From Gymnopilus junonius (lineage: Eukaryota > Basidiomycota > Agaricomycetes > Agaricales > Galerinaceae), in NCBI GenBank assembly GCA_015501075.1, contig JADNYJ010000155.1, positions 1 to 64,000 on the forward strand: 64,000 nucleotides of DNA, given 5' to 3'. Position 1 is the stretch's first letter; the number at the start of each line of letters is the position of its first letter. Below the pieces are notes generated by a model, which searched no databases, had not been told where the DNA came from, and saw nothing but the letters and a program-made list of their open reading frames with translations. Shown piece after piece: positions 10,106 through 22,306 of the stretch. A program made the translations under genes and the position numbers.

Positions 10106-12387
10106 CTGATTGGTCCGATTTTGCAAGCTCTTTGGCATGACGCGTTAAGCACAAAGAAGTTTTATTATCGGCGATGGAAAACTTGGGAGATAATTCGCAA
10201 GCTCCAAGCCGCATTCGGCGATCTCTCCTCATATGACGACTTCTACTGCAGCAGCGATTACCTCAAGAACGTTCGAAGTGGGAAAATCAATGACAATGAT
10301 ATCATTCTTGTGCTCTCAATTGATGGCGCCCAACTCTATACACACAAGGTGTCAGACTGCTGGATTTACATATGGATTCTCATGGATTTCTCACCTGACG
10401 AATGATACATGAAAAGATTTGTCCTTCCTGGAGGATTCATCCCTGGTCCAAATAAACCCAAAATAGTTGATTCATATCTATTCCCTGGTTTGCACCATGT
10501 CTGCGTGCTTCAGAGGGAAGGCCTGGTTATTTGGAATGCTTATGAGAACCAACTTTTCGTCTCACAATTGTTTCTCGCACTTAACATTGCCGATGGTCCT
10601 GCAATGGCCTACTTGAGTGGTCTTGTAGGCCATCATGGTAAGTTCGGATGCCGACTCTACTGCCCAGTCCCAGGAAGACATAAACCAAATGGTTCCCACT
10701 ATTACCCGGCCCATTTGAAGCCTGTCAACTATGTGATGCCAGGATGTGATCATGATGATTTGCCATACACCATTTCTATGGTTTCCTCCCCTAAATCATA
10801 TCTAACCAATCTCGACTATCTTCTTAAATCACCAAATGAAACTCAGTACAAGAAACGATGCTTAGAAACCAGTATAACTAAACCCACAATCTTTCTTGGA
10901 GTGCCTCCCAATAGAATTCTGGGGATTCCTGGATGTTTCGGTTCTGATATCATGCATCTAGGAACTTTCAACATCTCAGACTTACTTATCCCACTATGGC
11001 AAGGTGTTTTCAATCACGAGAAGGATGATCCACCTTCCAACTGGCCATGGGCCATTCTCCATGGCATAACTTGGGAGTCTCATGGCAGAGACATTGCTGC
11101 TGCCACTCCATTTCTCCCTGGTTCATTCGATCAGCCTCCTCATAACATTGCCGAGAAGATTAATAGTGGTTATAAGGCATGGGAGTGGCTGCTCTACCTT
11201 TATGGACTAGCACCAGCGCTCCTCTATGGAGTCCTTCCAGAGCCGTACTATTCGCATTTTTGCAAGCTCTCCAAGCAATGCACATTATTCAACAACACCA
11301 CATCCGTGCTGACACCTGCTGCTAGCCAGTCAACTACTTGAATCCTTTGTTCAAGACTTTGAAGCTCTTTATTATCAAGGAAGAGTGGACCGGTTACATT
11401 TCTGTCGACAAAGTATTCATGCATTACTTCACCTCCACCTGAAGTCACCAGAATCGGTCCACCCATATGTTCTTCACAGTGGACCATGGAAGTATGATCG
11501 GAAATCTTGGTGAAGAGATTCAACAGCCATCCAATCCATATGCAAATCTTTCACAACTGGCCTGCTGAGATGTCAGGTAAATGCTTTGAAAGCGATGATA
11601 CCTGATCTCGACCCTCCACCTCCCACTTTACCTCGAGGGGCAATTGATCTTGGACAAGGCTATGCTCTTCTTCGTGCTCAAGACAGGTATGCTTGCCTCA
11701 TGTGCCCCCAAGAGGCTGGTGCACTGTTATGTTATCTTGGTGGTGTGGCAGCAGATTCTGACAATTGGTGTCCGAAGATCACCCGATGGGCACGCCTTCG
11801 ACTCCCAAATGGTCAAGTGGCCAGGTCACACTGGAAAGAATCACTCAAACCCTTAGGAAAACTCAGAACTGCTTGTAATGTAAAGGTAAGACTCATATGA
11901 GTTCAGAGTCATTAATCAATGCACACCTATTAATATATTTTTCAGTTCTTCACAGAAAATGAAGCTAGCTGCTTTGGCGAAGTCTTGTACTATTTTCGCT
12001 GTAAGCATCAAGATAGTGTTCTTACCCTGGCCATTATTTCAGTCTATTCCGACCCTGATCCAGAACTCCTGACAGCCTCGCACGGAACATTCATTTATTG
12101 CAATTATTTTGGAGATGCCTCGCTGCAGGTTATTAACGTGGATTGCATTCAATCTGTCGTATTGATGGTACCTCATAGGCTGGAAGGATATCGTGTTGAT
12201 GGTGATTATCATTACCTTGTAGAGAGACCCAGATTAGACATGGTTCGACTAGGTGGTGGAGAAGATTGCCTTAGCTGAGTCTCCCATAGATGTAAATAGG
12301 TATCAATTGATAATCATGACTTTACCTAAGACCTTGCTTTCTTTTCAACATTCATGACTCATAAAAGCATTTCACGTCCCTACAGCA

Positions 12388-15081
12388 ATGGCCTGGCAAC
12401 TCTACATGATTCGAGGTCCTCCGACCAGGGCTGACATTCTTCTTGATACTACCTGCTTCAGCACCTCCGAGTTTGTCAATTTTGACGATTTTCAAGTTGT
12501 TTCCCAAGACTACTCTATGCCTTCGTCAACCAATCCTGCCACTGCCACTGGCAAACCTATCAACATGGCAAACCCTGATGTTCTCCTGGAGATGCTTCGA
12601 AGAAGAGTGCTCTCTAATAGTGCGCTCGATGTACGAGCTCGCTACAATCACCCCACCTTCCCTTCTGCGACTCTCCTTACCACTTTTATTCAAGAAGTGC
12701 ATTTCCAAAAGTACATCTCCAATGAATTTCCTCCCCCAATTCTACACCTATCAGCGGCATCAACTACCACAAACCACGAACCACTTCGCAAGGAGGTCAA
12801 TGCTACAATTGCAAATTCCCTCCTTAACACCGTCCTTCCCTCTGCCCTTCAAGTTGGAACAATGGAGTGGGTATTCAGGGATATCTTCCCTGACAAAGTC
12901 CTCCCTACAGCATTCAATGAACGCTGCCTCGATACTGTCCCAGAATGTTGGGACAGGTCGAAACAACAATTTTCCAACTTTCCAGATCAGTTGGGGGAGC
13001 ATGCCATTCAGGACTGGCTCAACCACTTGGCACACACCCTCGGAGTCCAGCATGGTCTGATTCAGGAGGAAGTCCCTGAGGAGGATTCAAGCAACTTTGT
13101 TGATGAGGATGCCAATAGCGACGAGGATGTCAATAGTGAAGAGGATGTCAGTGATGACAAAGTTGACAGTGATCCAAGGAAGACAGGGTTTCTTATTCGA
13201 GGCATTGAAGATCGTTCTTTCAGCAGGGTCTCACACACGATAGCACCTACCGGGGGTTACCATCTTCGCAAGCCCGACATTATTCTCCTCAAACAAAACA
13301 TTCACCACTTTCTCAAGAATGGCAATCATAGGCCCTGATGGCACCATGTTGAGGCAATCGTGGAAGTGTCGGTATCCACTCCTCATGAAAGCATGTTACT
13401 GCAGATTCTTGAGAAGGCAGCACTCATGTTTGAGGCCCAGCCATTCTGCCGTTTTGCTATCGGTCTTGCCTTGCATGGCCGCAGCACTGATAGTAAACTT
13501 CCGCAGTTTTGCTTCGTATTGGTTGATCGAGCTGGTGTCTGCCTGACTAACTGGGCCAATATCAGTGGGTATGAGGCTATAACCCTCACCTGCATTGTAT
13601 TCAGACTCTCCTACACTAGCCCGGACGTCCTCAGCATTGACACCTCAATGACAGTAGACTTCTACTCTGGGAACATTTCCAAGATCAAAGTTCAAGATCA
13701 GGAGTTCGACGTCGTCAAGCACATCTACTCTTCTCTCATCCTCTTTGGCCATGGCACTCATGTCTTCCTTGTACGAGACAAGGCCAGGGGATTTCACATC
13801 CTTAAGGATGCTTGGATCCTTGCTGATCATAAGACCTCTGAAATCGACATTCTCTCAACTATCAGTGACAATCTCAAGAAAGACCTGAGTCCAGATGCTC
13901 AGAAATATCGATCAATGCATCCCTGATTTATTGCAGGAGAGGAGATTGGGGATTCTACTAATGAATGAAGAGGAAGACTGGACTGCCCGGCCCCAGAATG
14001 TCTCCACTGCTGGGTAGTGACTGGTCCTGCTGGGGACACTGTAACGTCTTTCCGCTCTCGTGAAGAATTTGTCAAAGTGATCCTGGACTGTGTCGACTGT
14101 AAGTCTAGTATTCAATATTAAAGCTACTTATTTATTCAATTGCTTTTCAGGGCTTGAATATCTGCACAAAAAATGCCAAATGGTGCATGGTGACCTGAGC
14201 ATCAATAACATTGTGATCTATCGCAATCCTCTCCCACACCCACCCATATCACTGAGGAAGGGTGCCAAGTGGCTGCCAGCCTCAGCGTCAGTGCAAATGA
14301 CTCAGCACAAATCAGCAGCATTCATGCTTGCTCCGTCAGAAGGGCTGAAGGAAAAAATTCCAGTTTCTGGGGTTGTTATTGATTATGATTATGCTCGTGA
14401 AATTTCCAAAGGCACCGGCAAAGAGAAGACATCAGTGCATCCATATCATTCCCTGAATCGTTCTGCCTTGATATTTATTTCATTTTACTATAGGGTACCT
14501 TGCCTTTCATGCTGCTTGCCTCGCTGGGCAAAGGAAAACATGGCAAACATGTCTACGGTCCAGCTCATGACCTTGAGTCGCTTCTCCACATGGTTATTGG
14601 CATTGTCACCTTCACCATAGGACCTTGTGGTCAACTCCGTGTGCCCACTGAACATGTCCCTCTTTCATGATGGTACAATGAGATCGATCATGAGCAGCTA
14701 CACAAGGATAAAGCCATCGATTTGATTAACTATGGCATGGAGATTCATGAATACCTCCCAGATTACTGGAAGCCCTTCTCACCTTACGTTCGTCATCTTG
14801 TCAGTGCTACATGGCCCAATTCAGACCCATTTTCCGAAAGTGCTGCCACCCACGAAGCATATAGGGAGATCCTCAAAGAAGCACTCACAGATCTCGGTGC
14901 CCATCATCCAGAAACCGAATGTAGTTATGCTCGCGTCATCGTGCCTGCGAAGCATCCTCGATCTTCTGCTGATGTTGGCAAATATCCCTACAAGTTTCTT
15001 CAAGGTGATGATGCCAAACGCCATCCTCAAATTGCTGTCGTCAAGCCGCTTTCAGAGTGGAAAGACTCTGTTGACATATAG
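12388..15081 (+). pseudogene. FunK1 fungal protein kinase, decayed
   Basis: FunK1 kinases are a protein-kinase-like family expanded in mushrooms. Recognisable parts in order: an N-terminal helical region with an acidic stretch (DEDANSDEDVNSEEDVSDD); YHLRKPDIILLKQNIHHFL; ILEKAALMFEAQPFCRFAIG; FVLVDRAGVCLTNW; VVKHIYSSLILFGHGTHVFL; after an intron near 14100-14150, the catalytic loop VHGDLSINNIVIY and the metal-binding VVIDYDYAREI; and the C-terminal tail IHEYLPDYWKPFSPYVRHL. It is broken by TGA at 13336 (a Gly position), 13924 and 13966 (both where Arg is expected, so CGA to TGA), and by frame changes between 14440 and 14720. The catalytic-loop Asp and the DYD Asp remain. It follows the Tnp2 gene by about 110 bp on the same strand, so it may have been cargo of that element. 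Confidence 0.88.
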
Positions 15082-15294
15082 GAAGTGGGGATGGGATTTC
15101 TGCTTGATTTTCGTCATGTTTCTAGCCAATATGTTTTTGCATTATATCATGCCTCTTGTCACTACTCGTGATTGACTTCTATGTAATTTGCTTTTGCCAT
15201 GTATATTCTGCCAAATGATTTTGAATGTATTATGTAAGCTGAAGCCAGTCCTAAGTTTCAACCGGAATTCAACCAACCGGTCTTCCTTCATCTC

Positions 15295-17336
15295 ATGTAC
15301 CCATCTGGCAATTTGTTCGAATCTAACACTCGAGGCGCAAGCCCTGCCTTGTCTTCTATGGCTTCCATGGGCAGGCAAATGGCTGGTTTCGATGGAAGTC
15401 AGGCTGGAAGAAACTGCCAACTCTTCTTGACTGACAATTTTAATGGTCATGGACAATTGTCTCAGCTGTCTACCTTGGAAAGCACTGGCACAAATTCATC
15501 TCAGTACTCAGTCCCACACATAAACTCGCCTTTTGAGAACTACATGGTATGTCATTTGAAACTCTCTTACTCTTGTCCATTGTTTCAAATAAGATCATAA
15601 AGCCTCCATTGACGTCAACATCCTCACTCGAATCTGCCTGGTCTAATGTCCAAGCCAACAATGGTTTGGTTTCTGTTGAGCGATACTGCTCACTTCAAGC
15701 ATGATTCAATGAAATGCAACTAGAGCACGGCAAGCTTGTGAAGCAATGTGAATTATTGGCAGCCAAAAATGCGGCACTCAAGTACGTAGTATTACACTAT
15801 AAGCTTGGTCAACTTTCTTATACTTAACTCAGAGAAGCATATGAATACCTAGTTGCTTGGGTCCCTACTTCTTTTACTGAACATGTTATACGGAAACGCG
15901 AAGATTACCCCAACATCTCATACTGGTTCCACCATGAGTATCTTGCTGCCCTGGCCAAAGGAAAAATCACCTCAATTGATGATGCCCCTATCAAGGCTCA
16001 AGGTGCTGAACTCAATGAAGCTGATGAGGACAATGATGGAGAGGAAGGTGTTGGTGTACATGAGCAGGCCGGTGATGTACCTAAAAGAAAGCGAGGCAAG
16101 GGGCAAGCTTCACAGGGTGAGAACGTCAAAATGCGTTATATCCAGCATGAGAATGGTAAGATTATTGATGGCTGGAGAGGGGCAGAGATATGTCGCTATG
16201 CCAGGTCAATCTTTGTTGGATTTGCCATGGACAGTAAATTGTTCAGCAGCTGGGTCGAAGGATCAGATGTGACAAGCTGGAACAATTATTACCACTATAT
16301 GGTAGCAAGGTTCCCTGAGTTAGGCCTGTGCGAGCTGGACTGGAAAAGCGAGCAGATTGCTGGTGAGATCTATTCGCAATGGCACACTCACTGGATAAAC
16401 AAACAAGAGATGGAAAAAACCAAGGGGAAGACTTCATCAAAACGGCTACTCGAGGAGACTTCAAAGGACGATCCTTCTCATAAGAAGACAAAGGTTTCAG
16501 AGTCTATGAGCAAGTCAGCATCACTGGACCCGTCGTCTGTGGACCTGTCAGATTTGGTATGTCTCAGATGCCGCATTTAGTTCTCAAGCTATCTCTAATC
16601 ACTAGCTTAAAACCCCGCAAATCAACATCATTCCTGATATGCCCACTAGGCCTGCACTGGCCATGGTGAGTCTTACTACACATATATTTTCCAGCCGCAT
16701 TCCAGTCTAACTACAAGTTTGCAAAGGGACAGGCCGCCACTGGAAACCAATTCCTCACTGTGGATCCTGCTGTCCTGACCAGTTCTGATACACGTCCCCA
16801 ATATCAGTTTTCTGTGGGTTGTATTTAGGCTGTTTCCATTTCTCTTTGATGCTAAATTCCCTCATCAAGCTCAACAAACCATTCAGTGTAGCACCGTCGC
16901 CATTGGCTGCTCCCTCATTGACATCCTCGACCTTAGCCAATTTTGCACACCCATCTCAAGGCTTCTCGAACACTGACCAACACAATCTCGCATACATTCT
17001 CCTCAAGGCATTCAAGAGTTGCCTCAAGAAAATACTCAGAAACGCCAAAACAACCTAATAAGATGCGAGTTAACAAGCACTCGATCACCCCAAGGTACAT
17101 GCCATACACCAACAACATATCTCTTCAGTACAATATTGACATGTTTCAAGGAACCTCTGTGCCAAGGAATGGGTTGAGGTGCATCATGGTACAGTGGAGG
17201 AGTTTGCTGCGTATTTCTCGGCCCTTCCTTCAGAGGAATTAGAGGTTTGCTATTCCAAAATCTCACAATTTGTGCTTATCTGAATTTTTTCATGTAGCGT
17301 TTCAAGGCCCTTTCCAAGTCTCTTGAAACTGCCTAA
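15295..17336 (+). pseudogene. Unrecognised element-associated protein with coiled coil and basic region
   Basis: A multi-exon gene follows the kinase on the same strand. Exon 1 (15295-15545) is Ser/Gly/Gln-rich, starting MYPSGNLFESN. Exon 2 (about 15602-15780) looks like a coiled coil (EMQLEHGKLVKQCELLAAKN) but has TGA at 15702-15704 where Arg (CGA) fits. The main exon (about 15832-16556) has EDYPNISYWFHHEYLAAL, an acidic patch, a basic patch (PKRKRGKGQ), the motif ENGKIIDGWRGAEICRYARS and a second basic stretch (SSKRLLEETS). Later short exons end in HHGTVEEFAAYFSALPSEEL and ERFKALSKSLETA with stop TAA at 17334. Similar proteins recur beside Tnp2 and FunK1 genes in mushrooms as I recall, but the family has no function I can name. 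A DNA-binding accessory role is a guess from the basic regions. Confidence 0.55.
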
Positions 17337-18062
17337 CTCTTTTAATGGGCTCGAGAGGGATTCGAGATGCGCTTGTTATTTAGATTGATTTGCTGTGATT
17401 TAACCTCATGTTTTGTTATTCTGTTCAAATTGGTCTAAATATAATGTTATGTCTGACGTATGCTCTCATTTTGTTTGCTTTGAATATAATTTGTCGCACA
17501 CTTCTGCATCATATCAAACTATTTCAAATGATTTGCTGCACATCTGCCATACATCAAGCTATTTCAAACGATTTGCACATTATTGCTGCCCATCGGGAGC
17601 GGTTTTAAGTTACAAAATAAATCACATGAGGTAGAGTTGATTTTCACCGGGCATCAGCTCGGAAATGATGACCATGTGCAAAAGATGACCTGAGCCCAGC
17701 GTCAACCGTAATTATATTTATCAGAGTCAGAAGTTGATTTAAACCTGAGCTTGGTCCACCTTACTTTTTCCTTCCCTTATCCAGTAAATTTTCTCTTTCT
17801 GGAATTCAAATAGGATGTACACGAATTAATGTTCATCCAACCCCATTCAGATCGAAAGAAGATTGAGAAAACTTTAGACAAGATGATTTATCATCTCGGT
17901 TTTGAAGAAGATTGCCGTGTGGTTTGCTGAATTTTCTTCTTCCATTAATAAAAACTTGTGGTCTGTGACAGGCTCCAGTTCAAGCGATATAATTATGACA
18001 TCGTAATCCTGCTCTAGCAATGGCGGACATTTATCACGAACAAATGATGAATTAAAAAGGTG
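17337..18062. other. AT-rich gap, no gene seen
   Basis: About 730 bp between the accessory gene and the right-hand repeat element. A short segment is duplicated at 17510-17575 (CATCA(A/T)...CAAACTATTTCAAATGATTTGC and a diverged second copy). Nothing else is supported. Confidence 0.5.
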
Positions 18063-18063
18063 T

Positions 18064-19176
18064 ACATCAGAAGAAATACACCCTCCCCTTTCAGCACTTT
18101 TGATACTTTCACAAGTGCTGAAAAGTGAGAAAGGGGAAAAGGACCTGGTCCTTTCAAGAATTACCTCGCGAATCCTTGCAAAACTATTAAAAGGGCAAAA
18201 GGACCGAAAAGCTTCAGTATATCATTAGCCACAAATGTACCACTCCTGCTCGCAAAAGCGATTGAAAATAGATACAATCAGTAATATATGAACCTTATTA
18301 AGCATTAATAGTGGTCTCGTTACTGTCCTCGGTCATATCCATGGCATCCTGAGCCTCAGCGTCGTCCTTGATCTCGAAATCAGACTCGACCACCTCAGCC
18401 TTTGCGGTAGCATCAGCTGGGGCAGCGTCATCGCCAGACGACGACCTCGACCGCTTTTTACCTTTCATGACAGCAAATGCATGCACAGCTATCATGATTT
18501 CCTTCCACTGCTTGTCCGACAGCTTCTTAACAACCCGCTCAATGTCCCTCGTTGGCGTGGGTCCTTGAATCCTGTATGGTGGGATCGTATCGGGGGCTTT
18601 GGATGCATCGCGCATCTTGCTGTCACCCCAGTTGTTGCCGGAAAAGTCGCTGAATGGGCGCGCCGGGCAAGTGTAACTGCCTGAGCTCCAATGCGCTATC
18701 GCCCTATATGCCTGAGAGGAATCAGACCTGAGAACTCACATGACAAGGAAGTCAACAAATCGAGCACTCACTGATTGGATAGCCATGATAAGCGCACCAG
18801 TGGGTCGCGTTTCCTCCTTGAGATGGGTTGGAAGAATGTTAATACGTCCAAGATGGTGGCCTAGAGCACAAGCTATGACGGGGTGGCAGAATATGTGGAA
18901 TAAGTGACAATAAAGAACAACTATCCAGTTACTCATACCGTTTTCACTCCGGCCTGACCAGTAAGATCATCCCCATCAATGAAGGTCTTGTAATAGAAAG
19001 GACAGCACTTGAAGGTTCCACTGAGAGCCCAATGACACCAGGCGCTGATGTACTCGCCGAAGAATCCTCGAGCTCGGAGATGAGCATATTTTCCATGTAG
19101 TCGATGGTGACTTGGCTGATCTTGTTGCGCCACATTGTTAGTATGTCTTCAGCCTAAGAGAAAAGGTTAGCATATC
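18064..19176. repeat. Right arm of the inverted repeat
   Basis: Reverse complement of 1-1123, 10 bp shorter overall, with very few substitutions in the segments compared. The true repeat probably extends beyond the window on the left, because the right-hand element continues to about 20597. Confidence 0.9.
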
Positions 19177-20310
19177 GAGGGCGAGCATGGCACAAATGAC
19201 TTACAAGTTTGAGGACAATCAAGAGAATTTTCCCTGCCAATTCCAGCTCCTCTTCTGCTTCAGCATGACTGAGACTTGGCTGGGAATCAATGCTATCCTC
19301 ATCGTCTTCAGCAGCCGCAGATGCTTGAGGCGATGACTCAGAGAAAGGCAGCCATTGTGAAACTGGAGTCCACTGGAGTCGCGGTGGGCCTCCCATCCGA
19401 AACCACAAAGCGCGAAGGAGCTGACAACACATCACGCGAGAGATTTGGAGTCCACATGGCCATGGGTTGACCTGCCGATGTTTTGAGGGCTGTGTACTTT
19501 GAGGAGGGTGTTGGCATTGAGGGGACGAGTTGGGAGGATAGTACATGGGTGGGTGAGGTAGATGGATCTTGACGAGCAGGGCTGGCACTTGCTGAAACTG
19601 CCTGGAAAAGTATGAAATTTCATAAATATCGAAGACCAATAAGACGCATGATCTTTTCATTTAAGTATTTGACTATGGCTTCTCCTCGGCACACTGCCTC
19701 CTTTGCGTCCTGCCTGTCACACCACTGACTATCGAATGTCGACATTTGTGATTCATCTTGAACCTGATCTGTGAAGTGACCAGCAATGTATTGGGCCATG
19801 AACTCAGCTTCATCGTACAAGGGGTGGGCTTCAAGATCCTTCAGTGTGCAAGGATTGTCATCTGATTTGACTGACAGTTCACGGAGTCTCTTGGTGCGAA
19901 GTGTTGTAGACTCTAAAAGCTATAGGTTGCTAAGATGCTTGTAATGTCAATGAAAGCACAAAAACTCACCGCGTTTTTGGATACTTCAACTTCTTCCTCT
20001 TTGACAGTCTCAAGCGCGCTCTGGCCATGAGCACGATCACGATGCACTGTTGCGTTGGCCATCTCGGGAGGTGTATTAAGTGCCAGTGCGGGTGGAGCCT
20101 GAGGACTGGCACTCCATATCTGATGGGCAAATACAGGTCAACATGAAATTTTCTCGAGCAAGGCGTGCTTTCCTCACCTGTAGGATAAGTTGAAATGCAC
20201 ACTAGACGAGTTCCAGGGAGAGGTAGGCAAGAGATCATGGAGGGAAAACCCAATGAAGATGAGCAAGTCAGAAGAATTGTACACGAGTGACGCATGGGAA
20301 CGTCAGGCAC
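18298..20310 (-). CDS. Unrecognised element-borne gene, right (more complete) copy
   Basis: Minus-strand multi-exon gene; the start is uncertain (a methionine frame starts at 20062, and possibly an upstream exon up to 20310). Segments in order: ALETVKEEEVEVSKNA; an intron at about 19920-19970; ELSVKSDDNPCTLKDLEAHP and LYDEAEFMAQYIAGHF; an exon joining near 19620; then WRNKIGQVTIDYMENMLISE, FYYKTFIDGDDLTGQAGVKT, HPVIACALGHHLGRINILP and the C-terminal 105 residues with KGKKRSR and DMTEDSNETTINA. The frame near 18960-19000 is intact here, unlike in the left copy. No known domain or catalytic motif was seen. Its occurrence as recent inverted duplicates suggests it moves with the element. It may encode a DNA-binding or structural accessory protein, but that is unsupported. 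Confidence 0.5.
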
Positions 20311-20810
20311 TGGGTATGATCAACACTATTTTTGGACAATTTTCCAAGTTGTGCTGGCACAGTGGTAAGTCACGATTATATTTTTGGTATGTTTGCAGGT
20401 TCGATCCCCAGCTCGTCCCAATCACTCAACTTGGCAAGTATGCCTTTCAGACCATGAAAGCAGGTAAAGTACGAGAAGTGGATGTATCTGACTTCATTTG
20501 AATTTCACGGTTTGTTCAAAGTCGATAAAAGGGGGATAAAAGTGACTTGAAAGTATAAGTACTAAAAGTACATGGGCTGTATTTCTTCTGATGTAGTGGC
20601 TGGGCAAAGATTACGGAGCACCACATGGTACCATGCCATTAATAAAAGGTCGCTTCCGATGCCACCTTACAAATTGAAACGACCTGTCCATCTCACAACC
20701 CTGACCTTACCTTATCACCTGAACTGTCCAACGCCGTTCACACAAATGATCAGCAAGCATACCCTGTCTTCTTCTTCAATTCTCTTATCGTGCTGCTGGC
20801 TGATTACTCA

Positions 20811-22306
20811 ATGACTGTGCTCAACCTGGTACCCCCTCCTCTTTTCGTGGTGACCACCCTGCACACGACTACTCTAAATGCCCAACGCTCAACGCAACCA
20901 AAGGATGACAAGTGGAAGCCAGGGGGTGACCTCGGAGACTGCCACGACATTTTCGTTAGGACAGGGCATCAGCTTTTTATCTTGTACGTGAACCGGCTAG
21001 TGGAGACATAAGACCCCGTTTTCCAATCTGGATCACGATGCCTGCCCTGCTGATCTGTACACACGTCCAGGTGCTGCTATAGTCACTCAAGCATGGGATT
21101 GATGGTGGCTTTCAGCATGAGGTGGAATACTTGTGGAAGTAAGTGACGTGATTTTCCATCTTCTCGGTCCTCCTTTCCTTTCATGGCGCTTATAACTATG
21201 CTTCGGGCAGAGGAAGTTCCCTTTTCGTCAAGGCGCTGTACTTGACTTCACGCTATGGATTGCTGGTGGTGCAAGTGTCAGTGGAATTGAGAGAGAACAT
21301 TTTCTCTGCACTTATACTTTGCTTCGTAACCTGAATACAGAATAAGCGAGCTATTGCATCTCCACTTCTGAGATGGACGCCAGCCATATATGACTCACTG
21401 TGCAGAAATCTTCATTTACAAAACTATAGTCACACATTTGGGGTTAAAATTGGTGGAAATAGTCCTGCTTATCAGAGGTACGTTGAGGCTCTTTAACAAC
21501 TTTTTCATGGCTAATAAAGCCAACAAGCACAGTATACGCCCTCTACAGCCGAAGTTTCTGAGCTAAGTACTTCCTCCTCTGCATCCTTGTCATCGCTATG
21601 ACACTGGAAGTTGCTGGAACGGCTTGACCCTCCCTGCTCTGGCCAAGATTTGGGTTGCAGCCCTTTAAAAGTTAACAGAGTTGCATTTTTGCTTTACGGG
21701 TATGCCACCAATCATTATGCCGCTTCATCATGACCTTAACTCAGGGATATTGGACAGCGTTGGCACCGGGTTTTGTCAATGCTCTGTCTTTGTCATGATG
21801 GTAGCGAAGATTCTTTCAAGCGGGCGGACCAGAATGCCTTTGACTTCGCTAATGCTCAAAGAAGGGCTGATTTGTCTCCTTGTAGTATTTGGTGAGAGAA
21901 ATTCGAGATAACCATGCTTTAATTTGAATTTTTAGACTTCGTTCTATAGCCCTCCTTGCCATCATGTTCGTTTCTGATATTATTCATACCCTTGATACTA
22001 CAGGAAACTCTGTAAATGTTGGGAAGGCCGCTTTCTCGTACGTGGATATATTATAACTCAAAATTCGGTATTTCATCCTGACTACTGGTTCCTTCAGGTG
22101 GTACATGGCATTACTTTCCGTCGCAGTCAGCTCAAATTCTTCTGAGGCTTATATTACGAGATTTACATTTGGACTTTTTACAGGGGTCTCGGCTAATTCT
22201 CAGCATGAGAAAGGTTGCTGTGAAACACTGCAGAGCTCACATAAACGACGAAGACGACGCATGCAATATCGAAGAATCTACGCCCCTGACCTCATTCAGA
22301 GAATGA
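20811..22306 (+). pseudogene. DUF6533-like seven-TM protein, tandem copy 1 (pseudogene)
   Basis: This copy follows the exon pattern of copy 3. Family pieces are recognisable: the exon with AAIVTQAWD near 21073, SLFVKALYLTSRYGLLVV near 21215, VGTGFCQCSVFVMMVAKI at 21750, LLAIMFVSDIIHTLDTTGN near 21955 and a last exon GSRLILSMRKVAVKH ending at 22306. It is disabled by a lost G in the WDWM codons and a change in the SDEVE codons near 21100, a TGA at 21559-21561 where Arg of the FRA motif is expected (CGA to TGA), and more stops or frame changes to about 21700. Members of this family are membrane proteins of unknown function in Agaricomycetes. Confidence 0.7.

Larger units (their letters stand above)
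7522..12278 (+). pseudogene. Tnp2-family (CACTA/EnSpm) transposase, broken and split by an insertion
   Basis: This is a Tnp2-type transposase of a CACTA DNA transposon, as found in many mushrooms. The order of family segments is intact: a basic, Cys-containing N-terminus (FECACIGGCKGRKRQ), an intron at 7706-7754, CKNSCLAFMGPFSNLDHCP near 8440, then after an insertion VLSIDGAQLYTHKVSDCWIY, KRFVLPGGFIPGPNKPK, GLVGHHGKFGCRLYCPVPGR, the C-terminal segment ALKAMIPDLDPPPPTLPRG and a final exon with SVYSDPDPELL. Breaks: TGA at 8328-8330; the 1557-bp element at 8540-10096; TGA at 10403-10405 where the family has Arg (CGA); and frameshifts or stops between 11339 and 11580. An intron is likely near 11886-11945. 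It cannot encode a functional enzyme. The element ends were not found with confidence. Confidence 0.9.
18063..20597. mobile_element. About 2.5-kb element with short TIRs and one gene
   Basis: The unit begins TACATCAGAAGAAATACA at about 18063 and ends with the same motif inverted at about 20580-20597. The bases GTG stand directly outside both ends and could be a 3-bp target duplication. Read outward, the right side ends TAGTG, as CACTA elements do, but the left side lacks CACTA, so class is uncertain. Both ends have subterminal stretches with ACTTTCA and CACTTTT. The left-hand copy at 1-1123 is in inverted orientation. No transposase motif is recognised inside, so it may be non-autonomous. Confidence 0.6.

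Noticed and set aside
18061..18066. Complete CACTA termini on both sides of the 2.5-kb element
   Set aside because: Only the right side ends TAGTG; the left side reads GTGTACATC, so a CACTA call would be forced.
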